Shown here: in pieces, positions 42,807 through 50,402 of the stretch
Numbering within the stretch: position 1 is the stretch's first letter
Layout: every line of letters begins with the position of its first letter
Assembly (NCBI RefSeq): GCF_001866645.1
Contig: NZ_MLYP01000072.1
Span: forward strand, 1-64,000
DNA from: Streptomyces colonosanans
Lineage (GTDB): Bacteria > Actinomycetota > Actinomycetes > Streptomycetales > Streptomycetaceae
DNA length: 64,000 nucleotides
Reading direction: 5' to 3'
Translations under genes and position numbers: made by a program
Notes under the pieces: model-generated
The model's database searches: none
Told to the model about the DNA's origin: nothing
The model's input: the letters and a program-made list of their open reading frames with translations, nothing else

Positions 42807-43457
42807 GTGGCCATCCCCCTGATCGAGCCCTACCCGATGCCCACACAGAGCGATCTGGCTGCCAACACCGCCTCGTGGTCGGTGAGTCCGTCCCGTGCCG
42901 TCCTGTTGGTGCACGACATGCAGAACTACTTCCTGCGACCGTTCCCCGCCGGTCGGTCACCCGTCGACGAGCTGGTCCGCAACGCGGTCCGGCTCAGACA
43001 GGCCTGCACCCGTCTGGGTATCCCCGTCGCCTACACCGCTCAGCCGGGCGACATGACCGAACAGCAGCGAGGCCTGCTCAAGGACTTCTGGGGTCCAGGC
43101 ATGACCGCCGGGCCGAAGGACCGCGCCGTCGTCGAGGAACTGGCGCCGACAGAAACCGACACGGTGCTCACCAAGTGGCGGCCGAGCGCCTTCTTCCGTA
43201 CGAGCCTGCTGGACCAGCTCCGATCCACGGGACGGGACCAGCTGATCGTGTGCGGCGTGCACGCCCACGTCGGGATCCTTATGACCGCCGGTGAGGCGTA
43301 CGCCCACGACATCCAGACGTTCGTGGTGGCCGACGCCGTCGCCGACTTCACCCTGGACGACCATCGCATGACGCTCCGGTATGTCGCGACGAGGTGCGGC
43401 ATGGCGCTGTCCACCGATGCCGTGCTGCAGAAGCTCGAGGAGGCGAGCCGCTCATGA
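42807..43457 (+). CDS. Isochorismatase (PhzD/EntB-type)
   Basis: 216 aa, full length, without the fused carrier domain of EntB. Motifs: AVLLVHDMQNYFLRPFPAG (catalytic Asp), DTVLTKWRPSAFFRTSLLDQ (Lys) and LIVCGVHAHVGILMTAGEAY, in which the usual catalytic Cys of the wider family is replaced as in PhzD/EntB. It would hydrolyse the vinyl ether of isochorismate or 2-amino-2-deoxyisochorismate. GTG 42807 has AAAGGAGGGGG upstream. The stop overlaps the next ORF (ATGA). One of the few intact genes in this block. Confidence 0.9.
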   Translation: MAIPLIEPYPMPTQSDLAANTASWSVSPSRAVLLVHDMQNYFLRPFPAGRSPVDELVRNAVRLRQACTRLGIPVAYTAQPGDMTEQQRGLLKDFWGPGMTAGPKDRAVVEELAPTETDTVLTKWRPSAFFRTSLLDQLRSTGRDQLIVCGVHAHVGILMTAGEAYAHDIQTFVVADAVADFTLDDHRMTLRYVATRCGMALSTDAVLQKLEEASRS

Positions 43458-43957
43458 ACCAGGGTGCCGACACAGTGCGTTCCGATGTACCGAACCCGTT
43501 GCTGCGGCGAATCCTCGGCGGCGAACCGCCGCCGTTCGCGCTGCTGCACCGCGCGCAGGCCACGGGAGCGGACCGACTGGAGCTGATGGTGGGAAGGGTC
43601 TCCCGGCTCGCCTCGCTCACCGAACTCCCTCTGCCGCCGCGGGGCTCCGGTGGGCTGAACATCTACCCCAGTGAGATCGAGCAGGTGATCTGGAGCCATC
43701 CGGCCGTGCAGGACTGCGCCGTGATCGGCGCACCGCACGACGACTGGGGCGAGGCGGCCGTCGCGGTCGTCGAGCTCAACGCCGGCGCCCGTGTCGACGG
43801 CGGTGAGCTGATCTCGCTGTGCAAGGACCGGCTGGGCGGTGTTCGCGCCCCCAAGCAGGTCGAGTTCGTCGACTCGCTGCCCCGCAGTGCCAACGGAAAG
43901 GTGCTCAAGCGGGCCATCCGGGAACGGTACTGGGCCGGCCGGTCCCGGCAGATCTGA
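43454..43957 (+). pseudogene. Chimera: N-terminus of a chorismate-utilising enzyme fused in frame to an AMP-ligase C-terminal domain
   Basis: 167 codons. Residues 1-~68 (NPLLRRILGGEPPPFALLHR, DRLELMVGRVSRLASLTELP) resemble the start of ADIC/anthranilate-synthase-like (PhzE-type) proteins. Residues ~70-167 (GGLNIYPSEIEQVIWSHPAV, VEFVDSLPRSANGKVLKRAI) are the C-terminal lid of an acyl-CoA ligase with its catalytic lysine. The missing DNA would be the rest of a ~650-residue enzyme plus ~430 residues of ligase. ATG 43454 overlaps the isochorismatase stop. The chimera is probably translated but cannot perform either reaction. Confidence 0.8.
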
Positions 43958-43981
43958 TCACCCGCACTGACAGGAGGACGC

Positions 43982-44827
43982 ATGACCGTGGGCTTCGACC
44001 TCAAGGGCAAGGTGGCGATTGTCACGGGTGCCGGTTCCCGCGCATCCGGTATCGGTAACGGCAGGGCCGCCGCAGTGCTGCTCGCCGATGCCGGGGCACA
44101 TGTGGTCGTCGTCGATTCGGCGCCCGAGCACATGGAGGAGACGCAGAAGCTCATCGCCGAGCGCGGCGGAGAGTCCCTGGCGGTGACCGCGGACGTCACC
44201 GACCCCGACGCCTGCGCGGCTGTGGTCGAGCAGGCGATGGATGCCTGGGGGCAACTCGACGTCCTGGTCAACAACGTCGGGGTGGCCGGCCCGTCCGGCA
44301 CAGTGCTCGACGTGGACCTCCTCGCCTGGGACCAGTGCCTGCGCGTCAATCTGACCTCCATGGTGCTGATGTCCCGGGTCGCCATACCGCGTATGCGGAC
44401 CAGCGGCGGTGGCTCGATCATCAACATGTCCTCCGTGGCCGGCCTCGTCGGTGGACACCAGGGCATCGCCTACCCCACCACCAAGGCCGCGATCGTCGGC
44501 CTCACCAGGACCATGGCCGCCCACCACGGGCGCGAGGGGATCCGGGTCAACGCGCTCGCACCCGGCGCCGTACACACTCCGATGGTGTATTCCCAGGGAA
44601 TCGACGAAGCCGCCCGCGAACAGCGGCGGCTCGCAGCTCCGTTGGGTACCGAGGGCACAGGGTGGGACGTCGGCGATGCCGTCTTGTTCCTCGCCAGCCC
44701 CCGTTCGCGCTGGATCACCGGTACCGTCCTGCCCGTCGACGCCGGACTCACCGCGACGCTCGGCACGTACACTCCGTCGGTCACAGCGGCCCCTCCCGCC
44801 CAGGCGGACACGGGGCCGCAGCGATGA
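43982..44827 (+). CDS. Short-chain dehydrogenase/reductase
   Basis: 281 aa, complete classical SDR. The cofactor loop VAIVTGAGSRASGIGNGRAA has a small insertion; VLVNNVGVAGPSG replaces NNAG; catalytic Ser is in IINMSSVAGLVGG; YPTTK supplies Tyr and Lys; PGAVHTPM follows. The C-terminus has a 20-residue Ala/Pro-rich tail. ATG 43982 follows ACAGGAGGAC. It comes after the ligase chimera by 24 bp, so it may belong with the lost acyl-CoA ligase in a catabolic or tailoring unit. Its substrate is unknown. Confidence 0.85.
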   Translation: MTVGFDLKGKVAIVTGAGSRASGIGNGRAAAVLLADAGAHVVVVDSAPEHMEETQKLIAERGGESLAVTADVTDPDACAAVVEQAMDAWGQLDVLVNNVGVAGPSGTVLDVDLLAWDQCLRVNLTSMVLMSRVAIPRMRTSGGGSIINMSSVAGLVGGHQGIAYPTTKAAIVGLTRTMAAHHGREGIRVNALAPGAVHTPMVYSQGIDEAAREQRRLAAPLGTEGTGWDVGDAVLFLASPRSRWITGTVLPVDAGLTATLGTYTPSVTAAPPAQADTGPQR

Positions 44828-44985
44828 CCGGTGTCGCGCGAGCCTCACTGAGGAGGGGATCCGGGACGAACGGGACGGTGGCCGCAGTCAGCAGCAGCGG
44901 CGAGCACTCGTTCAGCAAGCCGAACAGGGAGAGCATCACGCTGCTCGCCGGGTTCGGTGTGGAGGGCGACGTACACGCCGGCGTG
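44824..44985 (+). pseudogene. N-terminal fragment of a MOSC-domain gene
   Basis: Starting at ATG 44824 (overlapping the SDR stop, ATGA), the frame reads GTVAAVSSSGEHSFSKPNRE, SITLLAGFGVEGDVHAGVT, the typical opening of a MOSC sulphur-carrier-like protein. Similarity ends abruptly at ~44985, where the frame runs out into DUF1330 DNA in another frame. Over two thirds of the domain is gone. Confidence 0.75.
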
Positions 44986-45293
44986 ACGGCCTGGAGCGCA
45001 TCCAGGCCACCCTCGACCCCTTCCACGGACGCTTCGTCATCCATGGTCCACCGGCCGAGGTGGTCGAGGGTGACTGGCCCGGCAGTGTGGTGCTGATCGA
45101 GTTCCCGGACCTGGCCGAGACCGGTGCCTGGTACGCGTCCCCCGCATACCAGGACATCCTGAGACTGCGGACCGACCACATCGAGGGCGACGTGCTGCTG
45201 ATCGAGGGCGTCGGTCCGGGGTACGACCCGCGCGAGCGGGCAGCGAAGCTTCGGGCGGAGAGGGAACGGCCGGGCGGCGACACCGGCGCGTGA
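44985..45293 (+). pseudogene. C-terminal part of a DUF1330 gene
   Basis: From ~44985 the third frame reads GLERIQATLDPFHGRFVIHG, VLIEFPDLAETGAWYASPAY, LRTDHIEGDVLLIEGVGPGY, a DUF1330 (dimeric alpha-beta barrel) domain missing only its first strand and start. It adjoins the MOSC fragment without a gap, which indicates a deletion. Whether translation re-initiates is unclear. Confidence 0.75.
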
Positions 45294-45317
45294 CGCCCTG
45301 ACGCCCTTGGAGGCCCC

Positions 45318-45947
45318 TCAGGCCCGTCGAGGTGACGCCAGCAGATAACGGGCACCCGTCCGAAGTTCGGTGTGCTCGCTCACCTGCCAGCCCGCCTCCT
45401 CCAGCGTGGCCGCGCAGGCGCGCAACGCCGTGAGGTCCGGCTCATGCACGGCGACCGCCTCCGGCTGCGGGGTGACGCGCACCCGGTAGCCGTCGCCGTC
45501 ACCGATCGCGGGCCGGTGCCCCGCCGCCTCCAGCGCGAGCGCGGCGGCCCGCACCAGATGCGTGCGCTCCCAGCCGCACGGCCGGTCCGTGGCACCGCCC
45601 GGACTGGTCATCCGACGCAACTCCAGCAGTCCCTGCCAGGCGCTGCGCACCTCCCGCAGCCGCGCGGGCCCGCTGTCGGCGGCCTCCTCGCCGCCGACCC
45701 GCGCGGCGAACACGTCCGAATCACCTGCGACCGGGGCGGTGACCCGGACGGCCTCCTCGGCGGGCGCTTCCCGTATGCGATGCCCCGCCGGGGTCAGGAA
45801 GTGGTCGTGCGGCGGGCGTGGATGCCGGAAGGCCAGCCCCCGCCTCACCAGCGCGGCAAGCTGGGTCTCGCTCCCCCTCAGCCGCCCGGTCACGGGATCG
45901 GCGGCGTCGATGACGCGCCGCTGCGCGGCGGTCGGCGGTCGGGTCAC
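45318..45947 (-). CDS. Conserved actinobacterial hypothetical protein
   Basis: 209 aa, soluble, no domain I can name with confidence. The N-terminus (RPPTAAQRRVIDAADPVTGR, LAALVRRGLAFRHPRPPHDH) resembles a small winged-helix-like segment seen in Streptomyces hypothetical proteins. The C-terminus contains TLEEAGWQVSEHTELRTGAR. GTG 45947 has AAGGAG 6 nt upstream; the longer frame to 46604 overlaps the phosphatase gene. It follows the phosphatase by 44 bp on the same strand, so the two may be cotranscribed. Confidence 0.65.
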   Translation of the reverse strand: MTRPPTAAQRRVIDAADPVTGRLRGSETQLAALVRRGLAFRHPRPPHDHFLTPAGHRIREAPAEEAVRVTAPVAGDSDVFAARVGGEEAADSGPARLREVRSAWQGLLELRRMTSPGGATDRPCGWERTHLVRAAALALEAAGHRPAIGDGDGYRVRVTPQPEAVAVHEPDLTALRACAATLEEAGWQVSEHTELRTGARYLLASPRRA

Positions 45948-45991
45948 GGCGTACTCCTTCCCCCCGGAGGGCCGGCGCGCGTGAGCGCCGG

Positions 45992-46642
45992 TCACTCCAC
46001 GTCGGGCCCCGCTTCCCCTTCTGAGAGGGACCCATGGGAACAGTACGCGTCGGGTCTGACATTCCAGCCTGCCACCACATGGCGCCGGTGCTCCGTGCTC
46101 AGCCGGCTCATCGTCCCCGTGGAGAGCTGGAACAGGGCCCCGGCCGACGCGGGCAGCCCGAGCCGCCGAGCGGCCAGTACCCGCAGGAAGTGCCCGTGCG
46201 AGACGACGACCACGCTGCCCTCCTCCTCGGCGAGCGCAGCGTCGATCTTGGCGAGCATGCGCTCGGCGCGCTCTCCCACTTCCTGCGGGCTCTCCCCGGG
46301 ATGCTCGGGCGGACCGGGCGCGACACCGTCGGTGAACAGGAACCAGTCGGGCTGGGTCCGGTGGATCTCGACGGTCGTGACCCCCTCGTACCCGCCGTAG
46401 TCCCACTCGGACAGGTCCGCGTCGACGCGCGCCCCACCGACCCCGGCCAGCCGCGCCGTCTCCCGGGCCCGCTGCCTCGGGCTGACGAACGCCGCCGCGA
46501 TGCTGTGCCGGGCGATCAGTGGGGCCAGCCGGCGCGCCTGCTCCCGGCCGTTCTCGGTCAGCGGGATGTCGGTCCATCCCGTGTGCCGCCCGGACAACGA
46601 CCACTCGGTCTCACCGTGCCGCACGAGGAGCAGGTCACCCAT
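45992..46642 (-). CDS. Histidine phosphatase (phosphoglycerate-mutase-like)
   Basis: 216 aa. Catalytic motif LLLVRHGETEWSLSGRHTGW (RHGE) near the N-terminus and VVVVSHGHFLRVLAARRLGL for the second His. FVSPRQRARETARLAGV and DLSEWDYGGYEG are typical. It probably dephosphorylates a small metabolite or sugar phosphate. ATG 46642 has AAAGGGA upstream. The 46643-46887 interval shows no gene. Confidence 0.9.
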   Translation of the reverse strand: MGDLLLVRHGETEWSLSGRHTGWTDIPLTENGREQARRLAPLIARHSIAAAFVSPRQRARETARLAGVGGARVDADLSEWDYGGYEGVTTVEIHRTQPDWFLFTDGVAPGPPEHPGESPQEVGERAERMLAKIDAALAEEEGSVVVVSHGHFLRVLAARRLGLPASAGALFQLSTGTMSRLSTEHRRHVVAGWNVRPDAYCSHGSLSEGEAGPDVE

Positions 46643-46887
46643 CGCCGTTCCCTTTCTCTCCCCTACGTACGGTGACACCTTCGGACGGCGCCTGCATGAT
46701 CGGCTGCGCCCTCGCAGCCTGGAGTGACCACTTGGCCACAACCTGGATGCCTACGGTCCACCTTGACTGGACCGCCCAGACTAACGGGCCGGTCAGGTCC
46801 GCTGGACTGGTGTATCGACGGCCACTCGGTGATCTCGGTGTTGAGGCTGTGCGGCGAGTTCGGTGGACAGGACGGTTTCGCCTGTTT

Positions 46888-47292
46888 CTAGGGCCTGTTC
46901 GATCGGGTGCCCGGCATCGGCTCCGCGAGTGCCGTCCGCCATTCAGGCGCACCGAAGGCGTCCGCGAAGTACTGCGTCTCGTGTACCACGTGCCCGTGGG
47001 CGAATTCCATGATGCTCACTGAGTAGGCGGGCACCCCGTCGTACGTGATGACGCACTCGCTCACCCACAGATCTCCGCTGCCGACGATTCGGTCGACGGT
47101 GAAGTGCCGACTGGCAGGATGCCCGCCACGTTGCGCCGAAATCGTCGCGCGGCCCCGGAATCGTTCACCTGACTGGGGGTAGTCGAGGACAGCGTCCGCA
47201 GCGTAGATGGCGTGCTCGGCTTCGGTATCCCCACGTTCCGATGCGCGCCAGTGTTCCTCGAGTGCGGCCCTGGTCCGGATATCAGGATCCAT
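46888..47292 (-). CDS. NTF2-like (SnoaL-type) protein
   Basis: 134 aa cone-shaped alpha+beta fold: LEEHWRASERGDTEAEHAIY, AVLDYPQSGERFRGRATISA, VVHETQYFADAFGAPEWRTA. This SnoaL-like group is widespread in Streptomyces; ligand and reaction are unknown. ATG 47292. It is divergent from the Nudix gene, with ~170 bp between. Confidence 0.82.
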   Translation of the reverse strand: MDPDIRTRAALEEHWRASERGDTEAEHAIYAADAVLDYPQSGERFRGRATISAQRGGHPASRHFTVDRIVGSGDLWVSECVITYDGVPAYSVSIMEFAHGHVVHETQYFADAFGAPEWRTALAEPMPGTRSNRP

Positions 47293-47460
47293 CGCATTGT
47301 CCCTTCTGCATGTGGCCAGAGCGAGCCGGGGACCTGGGACTGCGGTCGTCCCCCGTGTGGCATCCTCGCCGGCACCAGGAGGGTGGCATGGTCGAATCCT
47401 ACGCCGACGGCTTCGACGCCGCGTAGGCGACGGCAACCGCGTACGAGAGGAAGGCCGACC

Positions 47461-47931
47461 GTGGCCCGCACCGAGTACTACGACGACCCGCATGCCCCCG
47501 AGCCGAACAGCATGGTCGTCGCGGCCTCCGCCGCCATCACCGACGACCAGGGGCGCATCCTTCTTCAGCGCCGCCGCGACAACGACCTGTGGGCGCTGCC
47601 CGGCGGCGGCATGGACCTCACGGACTCCCTGCCCGGCACGGCCGTCCGCGAAGTCAAGGAAGAGACCGGTCTCGACGTCGAGATCACCGGCCTGGTCGGT
47701 ACCTACACCGACCCGAAACACATCATCGCCTACACCGACGGCGAGGTCCGGCGACAGTTCAACGTCTGCTTCACCGCCCGCATCACCGGAGGCCGACTGG
47801 AGATCTCCGACGAGTCCACCGAACTCCGGTTCGTACCGCCCGAAGAGATCGAGCAGTTGCCGATGCACCACACCCAACGGCTCAGGGTCCAGCACTTCCT
47901 GGAGCAGCGCGAGAAGCCGTACCTGGGCTGA
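47461..47931 (+). CDS. Nudix hydrolase
   Basis: 156 aa. The Nudix box reads GGGMDLTDSLPGTAVREVKE then ETGLDV. The REVKEETG core is intact, but the Glu seven residues before RE is Asp. LLQRRRDNDLWALPGGG precedes it. It hydrolyses a nucleoside-diphosphate-X substrate, not predictable here. GTG 47461 follows GAGAGGAAGG. The 47932-48198 region downstream shows no gene. Confidence 0.9.
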   Translation: MARTEYYDDPHAPEPNSMVVAASAAITDDQGRILLQRRRDNDLWALPGGGMDLTDSLPGTAVREVKEETGLDVEITGLVGTYTDPKHIIAYTDGEVRRQFNVCFTARITGGRLEISDESTELRFVPPEEIEQLPMHHTQRLRVQHFLEQREKPYLG

Positions 47932-48198
47932 ACCGGCCGACGGTGCGCTCCGATTGCAAGCGGGCCAGGCCGCTCCCCGACGGCGTCGTCGCGGTACGGG
48001 TCGGCGCCCTCACGGCCTCTGGCGCGGGGAGTCGAGCCCGTTGCTGGGGGAGCGGCGGCTACTGCCGACACCCGCTCAGGAGCCGCCCGATCCTGCTGAT
48101 CGCGTGTCCAGGGCTGCAGGGGGACGCGTAGAGGTGTCGGGGGACGGCGCGCTCGCCAAGTCGCTGCGCGGGGAGTGACCCCTGCCGCGACACGGGAA

Positions 48199-48234
48199 GA
48201 GGCCCGCCGCGCCGGATGGGGCGCGGCGGGCCTC
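48199..48234 (-). terminator. Terminator of the VWA operon
   Basis: GAGGCCCGCCGCGCC (48199-48213) pairs perfectly with GGCGCGGCGGGCCTC (48220-48234), 53 bp after the stop of the downstream minus-strand gene. Confidence 0.8.
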
Positions 48235-48286
48235 CGCCAGTTTCATCCCGGGCTTCCCCGGGCCCTTTCGGGCTTCTTTCCGGGGC

Positions 48287-49096
48287 TCAGACGCCCGGCG
48301 GCACCCGTGACGGCCGGCCCGAGCCGCGCGTCAGCACGTACCCGCCGATGCCCGCGATCGCGGCGAGCACGCCGCCGATCGCGGTCCACACCCAGCGGTC
48401 CGACCACCAACCGGACGTCCAGCCGCCGTCAGGCTTCAGCGAGGACAGCGTGGCCTTGTCCTTCTCGGACTCGGAGGACTTCTGCGAGGTGAGCGCGATG
48501 CCGGGCACCAGCGGCTGGGACAGCGAACCGTCCACTGCCGCGGCGCCGCCGATCTCCTTGGAGTTCACCTGGACCTCGGCGTTCACCGGCTGCCCGAGGT
48601 CGGCCGTGCCCAGGTTCACGACGGTGAGCCGGATGTAGTACGTGCCCGGCAGCGGGTCGTTGGCCCACGGCTCCGACCAGGCGCGGACCGTGCGCAGCGT
48701 GCAGGCCAGGTCCACGGTGGCCGCGTCCTGGGCGGCCGTCCGCGTCTGCGCCCCGTACTGGCACGCCTGGCGGCGCCGCAGTCCGTCGTACACGTCGAGC
48801 TGCCAGGTCTGCGCCGCGCTGCGGGACGAGGAAGGCAGCTTCACCGTGGCCTTCACGGTGGGCCGCTGCCCGGCATCCGCGGGGAACGACCAGTAAAGGT
48901 AGTCGCCCGTCGAAGCGTTCGCCGTGGCCTGCTGCCCCTGCTCGATCTCCGTCGCGGTACGGAACGACGTACCCGCCGAGGTGGGCGCGGAGCTGTCGTC
49001 GGTCGGGCTCGCGGACGGCGAGGAGTCGGCGACAGCCGGGGACACGGCGACACCCAGCAGCAGCAAGGTGGTCGTCAACACTTTTCTGATACGCAT
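48287..49096 (-). CDS. Secreted, C-terminally membrane-anchored protein partner of the VWA protein
   Basis: 269 aa. A signal peptide (RIRKVLTTTLLLLGVAVSPA) is followed by a Ser/Thr/Pro linker and an extracellular beta-rich domain with two Cys (RRRQACQYGAQTR, VDLACTLRTVRAW). A C-terminal membrane helix (WVWTAIGGVLAAIAGIGGYV) and short basic tail complete it. The function is unknown. The stop of the VWA gene and this ATG share one base (TGATG), so the two are coupled and probably act together at the cell surface. Confidence 0.8.
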   Translation of the reverse strand: MRIRKVLTTTLLLLGVAVSPAVADSSPSASPTDDSSAPTSAGTSFRTATEIEQGQQATANASTGDYLYWSFPADAGQRPTVKATVKLPSSSRSAAQTWQLDVYDGLRRRQACQYGAQTRTAAQDAATVDLACTLRTVRAWSEPWANDPLPGTYYIRLTVVNLGTADLGQPVNAEVQVNSKEIGGAAAVDGSLSQPLVPGIALTSQKSSESEKDKATLSSLKPDGGWTSGWWSDRWVWTAIGGVLAAIAGIGGYVLTRGSGRPSRVPPGV

Positions 49097-50361
49097 CAGT
49101 TGGTCCTCCAGACCGCGAACCGCCAGCGCGACAGCCATCCCCACACCAGGCCCCCGAGGAAGCCGGTCAGCACGAGGGCGCCGAGCAGCCACCAGCCGCG
49201 CCCGAGGCCGAAGGCGGCAACGTCGCTCGCCTGGCTGGGGCCGTCGACGACGTCGACCGTCAGCTCCAGCGGCAGTCCGGGCGTGGTCTTCACGCCGGCC
49301 GCCGGGGAGAAGGAGTTGGCGACCTGGAGGCACACCGTCTCGGCGGGTGCGTTCTCGTCGTCGCTCTCGGCCTTCGGGTAGCGCAGACCCGTCGACATCA
49401 TGTCCGTGCGGCCCGTGCCCGTGGCCTCACCGCGGACGATCTCGCGTCCGTGGATGGTGAACGCCCGCAGCGACACACCGTAGTCGGGGTTGACCGGCCT
49501 GTCGTCGGAGACGCTCACCGACGCGCGCAGTTCCTGACCGGGCTTCACATCGACGCGGTAGAAGCGGTGTTGACCGAACACCTCGCGGTCCGTGTACAGA
49601 CCGGACTTCAGCGTGGGCGCCGCGTCACACCGGTCGGTGCCGTCCACGGCGACCGGCGTCACCACCTTGTCCGTCGTACGGTCCACCAACTGGTTGACCT
49701 TGCCGGAGAGTTCCTCCTTGTGCCGGACCGACGTGTACGTTCCGCCGGTCGCCTCGGCGATGCAGCTCAGCTGCCTGTTCAGCTTGGCGTTCGGGACGAG
49801 CCCCAGCGTGTCGATGGTCAGCCCGACCCCCTTGGCCGCGATCTCCCGGGCCACCTCGCAGGGGTCCAGCGGGCCGCAGGTGTCCTCGCCGTCGCTGATG
49901 AGGACGATGCGGCGCGTACCGTTGCCGCCGTCGAGATCGTCCGCCGCCTTCAGCAGGGCGGGGCCGATCGGCGTCCAGCCAGTGGGCTGCAGGGTCGCCA
50001 CGGCCGTCTTGGCCTGCTCCCGGTTCAGCGGCCCGACCGGGTACAGCTGTGCGGTGTCCTTGCAGCCCGTCCTGCGGTCGTTGCCCGGGTAGTTGGCGCC
50101 CAGCGTGCGGATGCCGAGCTGCACCTCCTCCGGGGTCGCGTCCACCACCTCGTTGAAGGCCTGCTTCGCCGCGTCCATGCGCGAGCCGCCGTCGATGTCC
50201 CGCGTCCGCATCGAACCGCTGACATCGAGGACGAGATCGACCTTGGGTGCGTCCTGGGGTGTCGGCTCACCGGCGACTGCGCCGGCCGGGACGGCTATCC
50301 CGGCCGCCAGGGCGGCGAGCAGAGCACAGGCTCCCGCCGCCAGCCGTTTACTTGTGATCAT
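49096..50361 (-). CDS. Secreted VWA-domain membrane protein
   Basis: 421 aa. After a signal peptide (CALLAALAAGIAVPAGAVAG) comes a von Willebrand A domain with an intact MIDAS: VDLVLDVSGSMRTRDIDGGS (DxSGS), PTGWTPIGPALLKAADDL (Thr) and RRIVLISDGEDTCGPLDPC (Asp). A beta-rich extracellular region and a C-terminal TM (WWLLGALVLTGFLGGLVWGW) follow. It is probably a metal-dependent adhesion or assembly factor on the outer face. ATG 50361 has AGGA upstream. Confidence 0.87.
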   Translation of the reverse strand: MITSKRLAAGACALLAALAAGIAVPAGAVAGEPTPQDAPKVDLVLDVSGSMRTRDIDGGSRMDAAKQAFNEVVDATPEEVQLGIRTLGANYPGNDRRTGCKDTAQLYPVGPLNREQAKTAVATLQPTGWTPIGPALLKAADDLDGGNGTRRIVLISDGEDTCGPLDPCEVAREIAAKGVGLTIDTLGLVPNAKLNRQLSCIAEATGGTYTSVRHKEELSGKVNQLVDRTTDKVVTPVAVDGTDRCDAAPTLKSGLYTDREVFGQHRFYRVDVKPGQELRASVSVSDDRPVNPDYGVSLRAFTIHGREIVRGEATGTGRTDMMSTGLRYPKAESDDENAPAETVCLQVANSFSPAAGVKTTPGLPLELTVDVVDGPSQASDVAAFGLGRGWWLLGALVLTGFLGGLVWGWLSRWRFAVWRTN

Positions 50362-50402
50362 CGCCGGATCCTATTGATCAAAGGGGGTGGTCTTCAAAAC
50401 GA

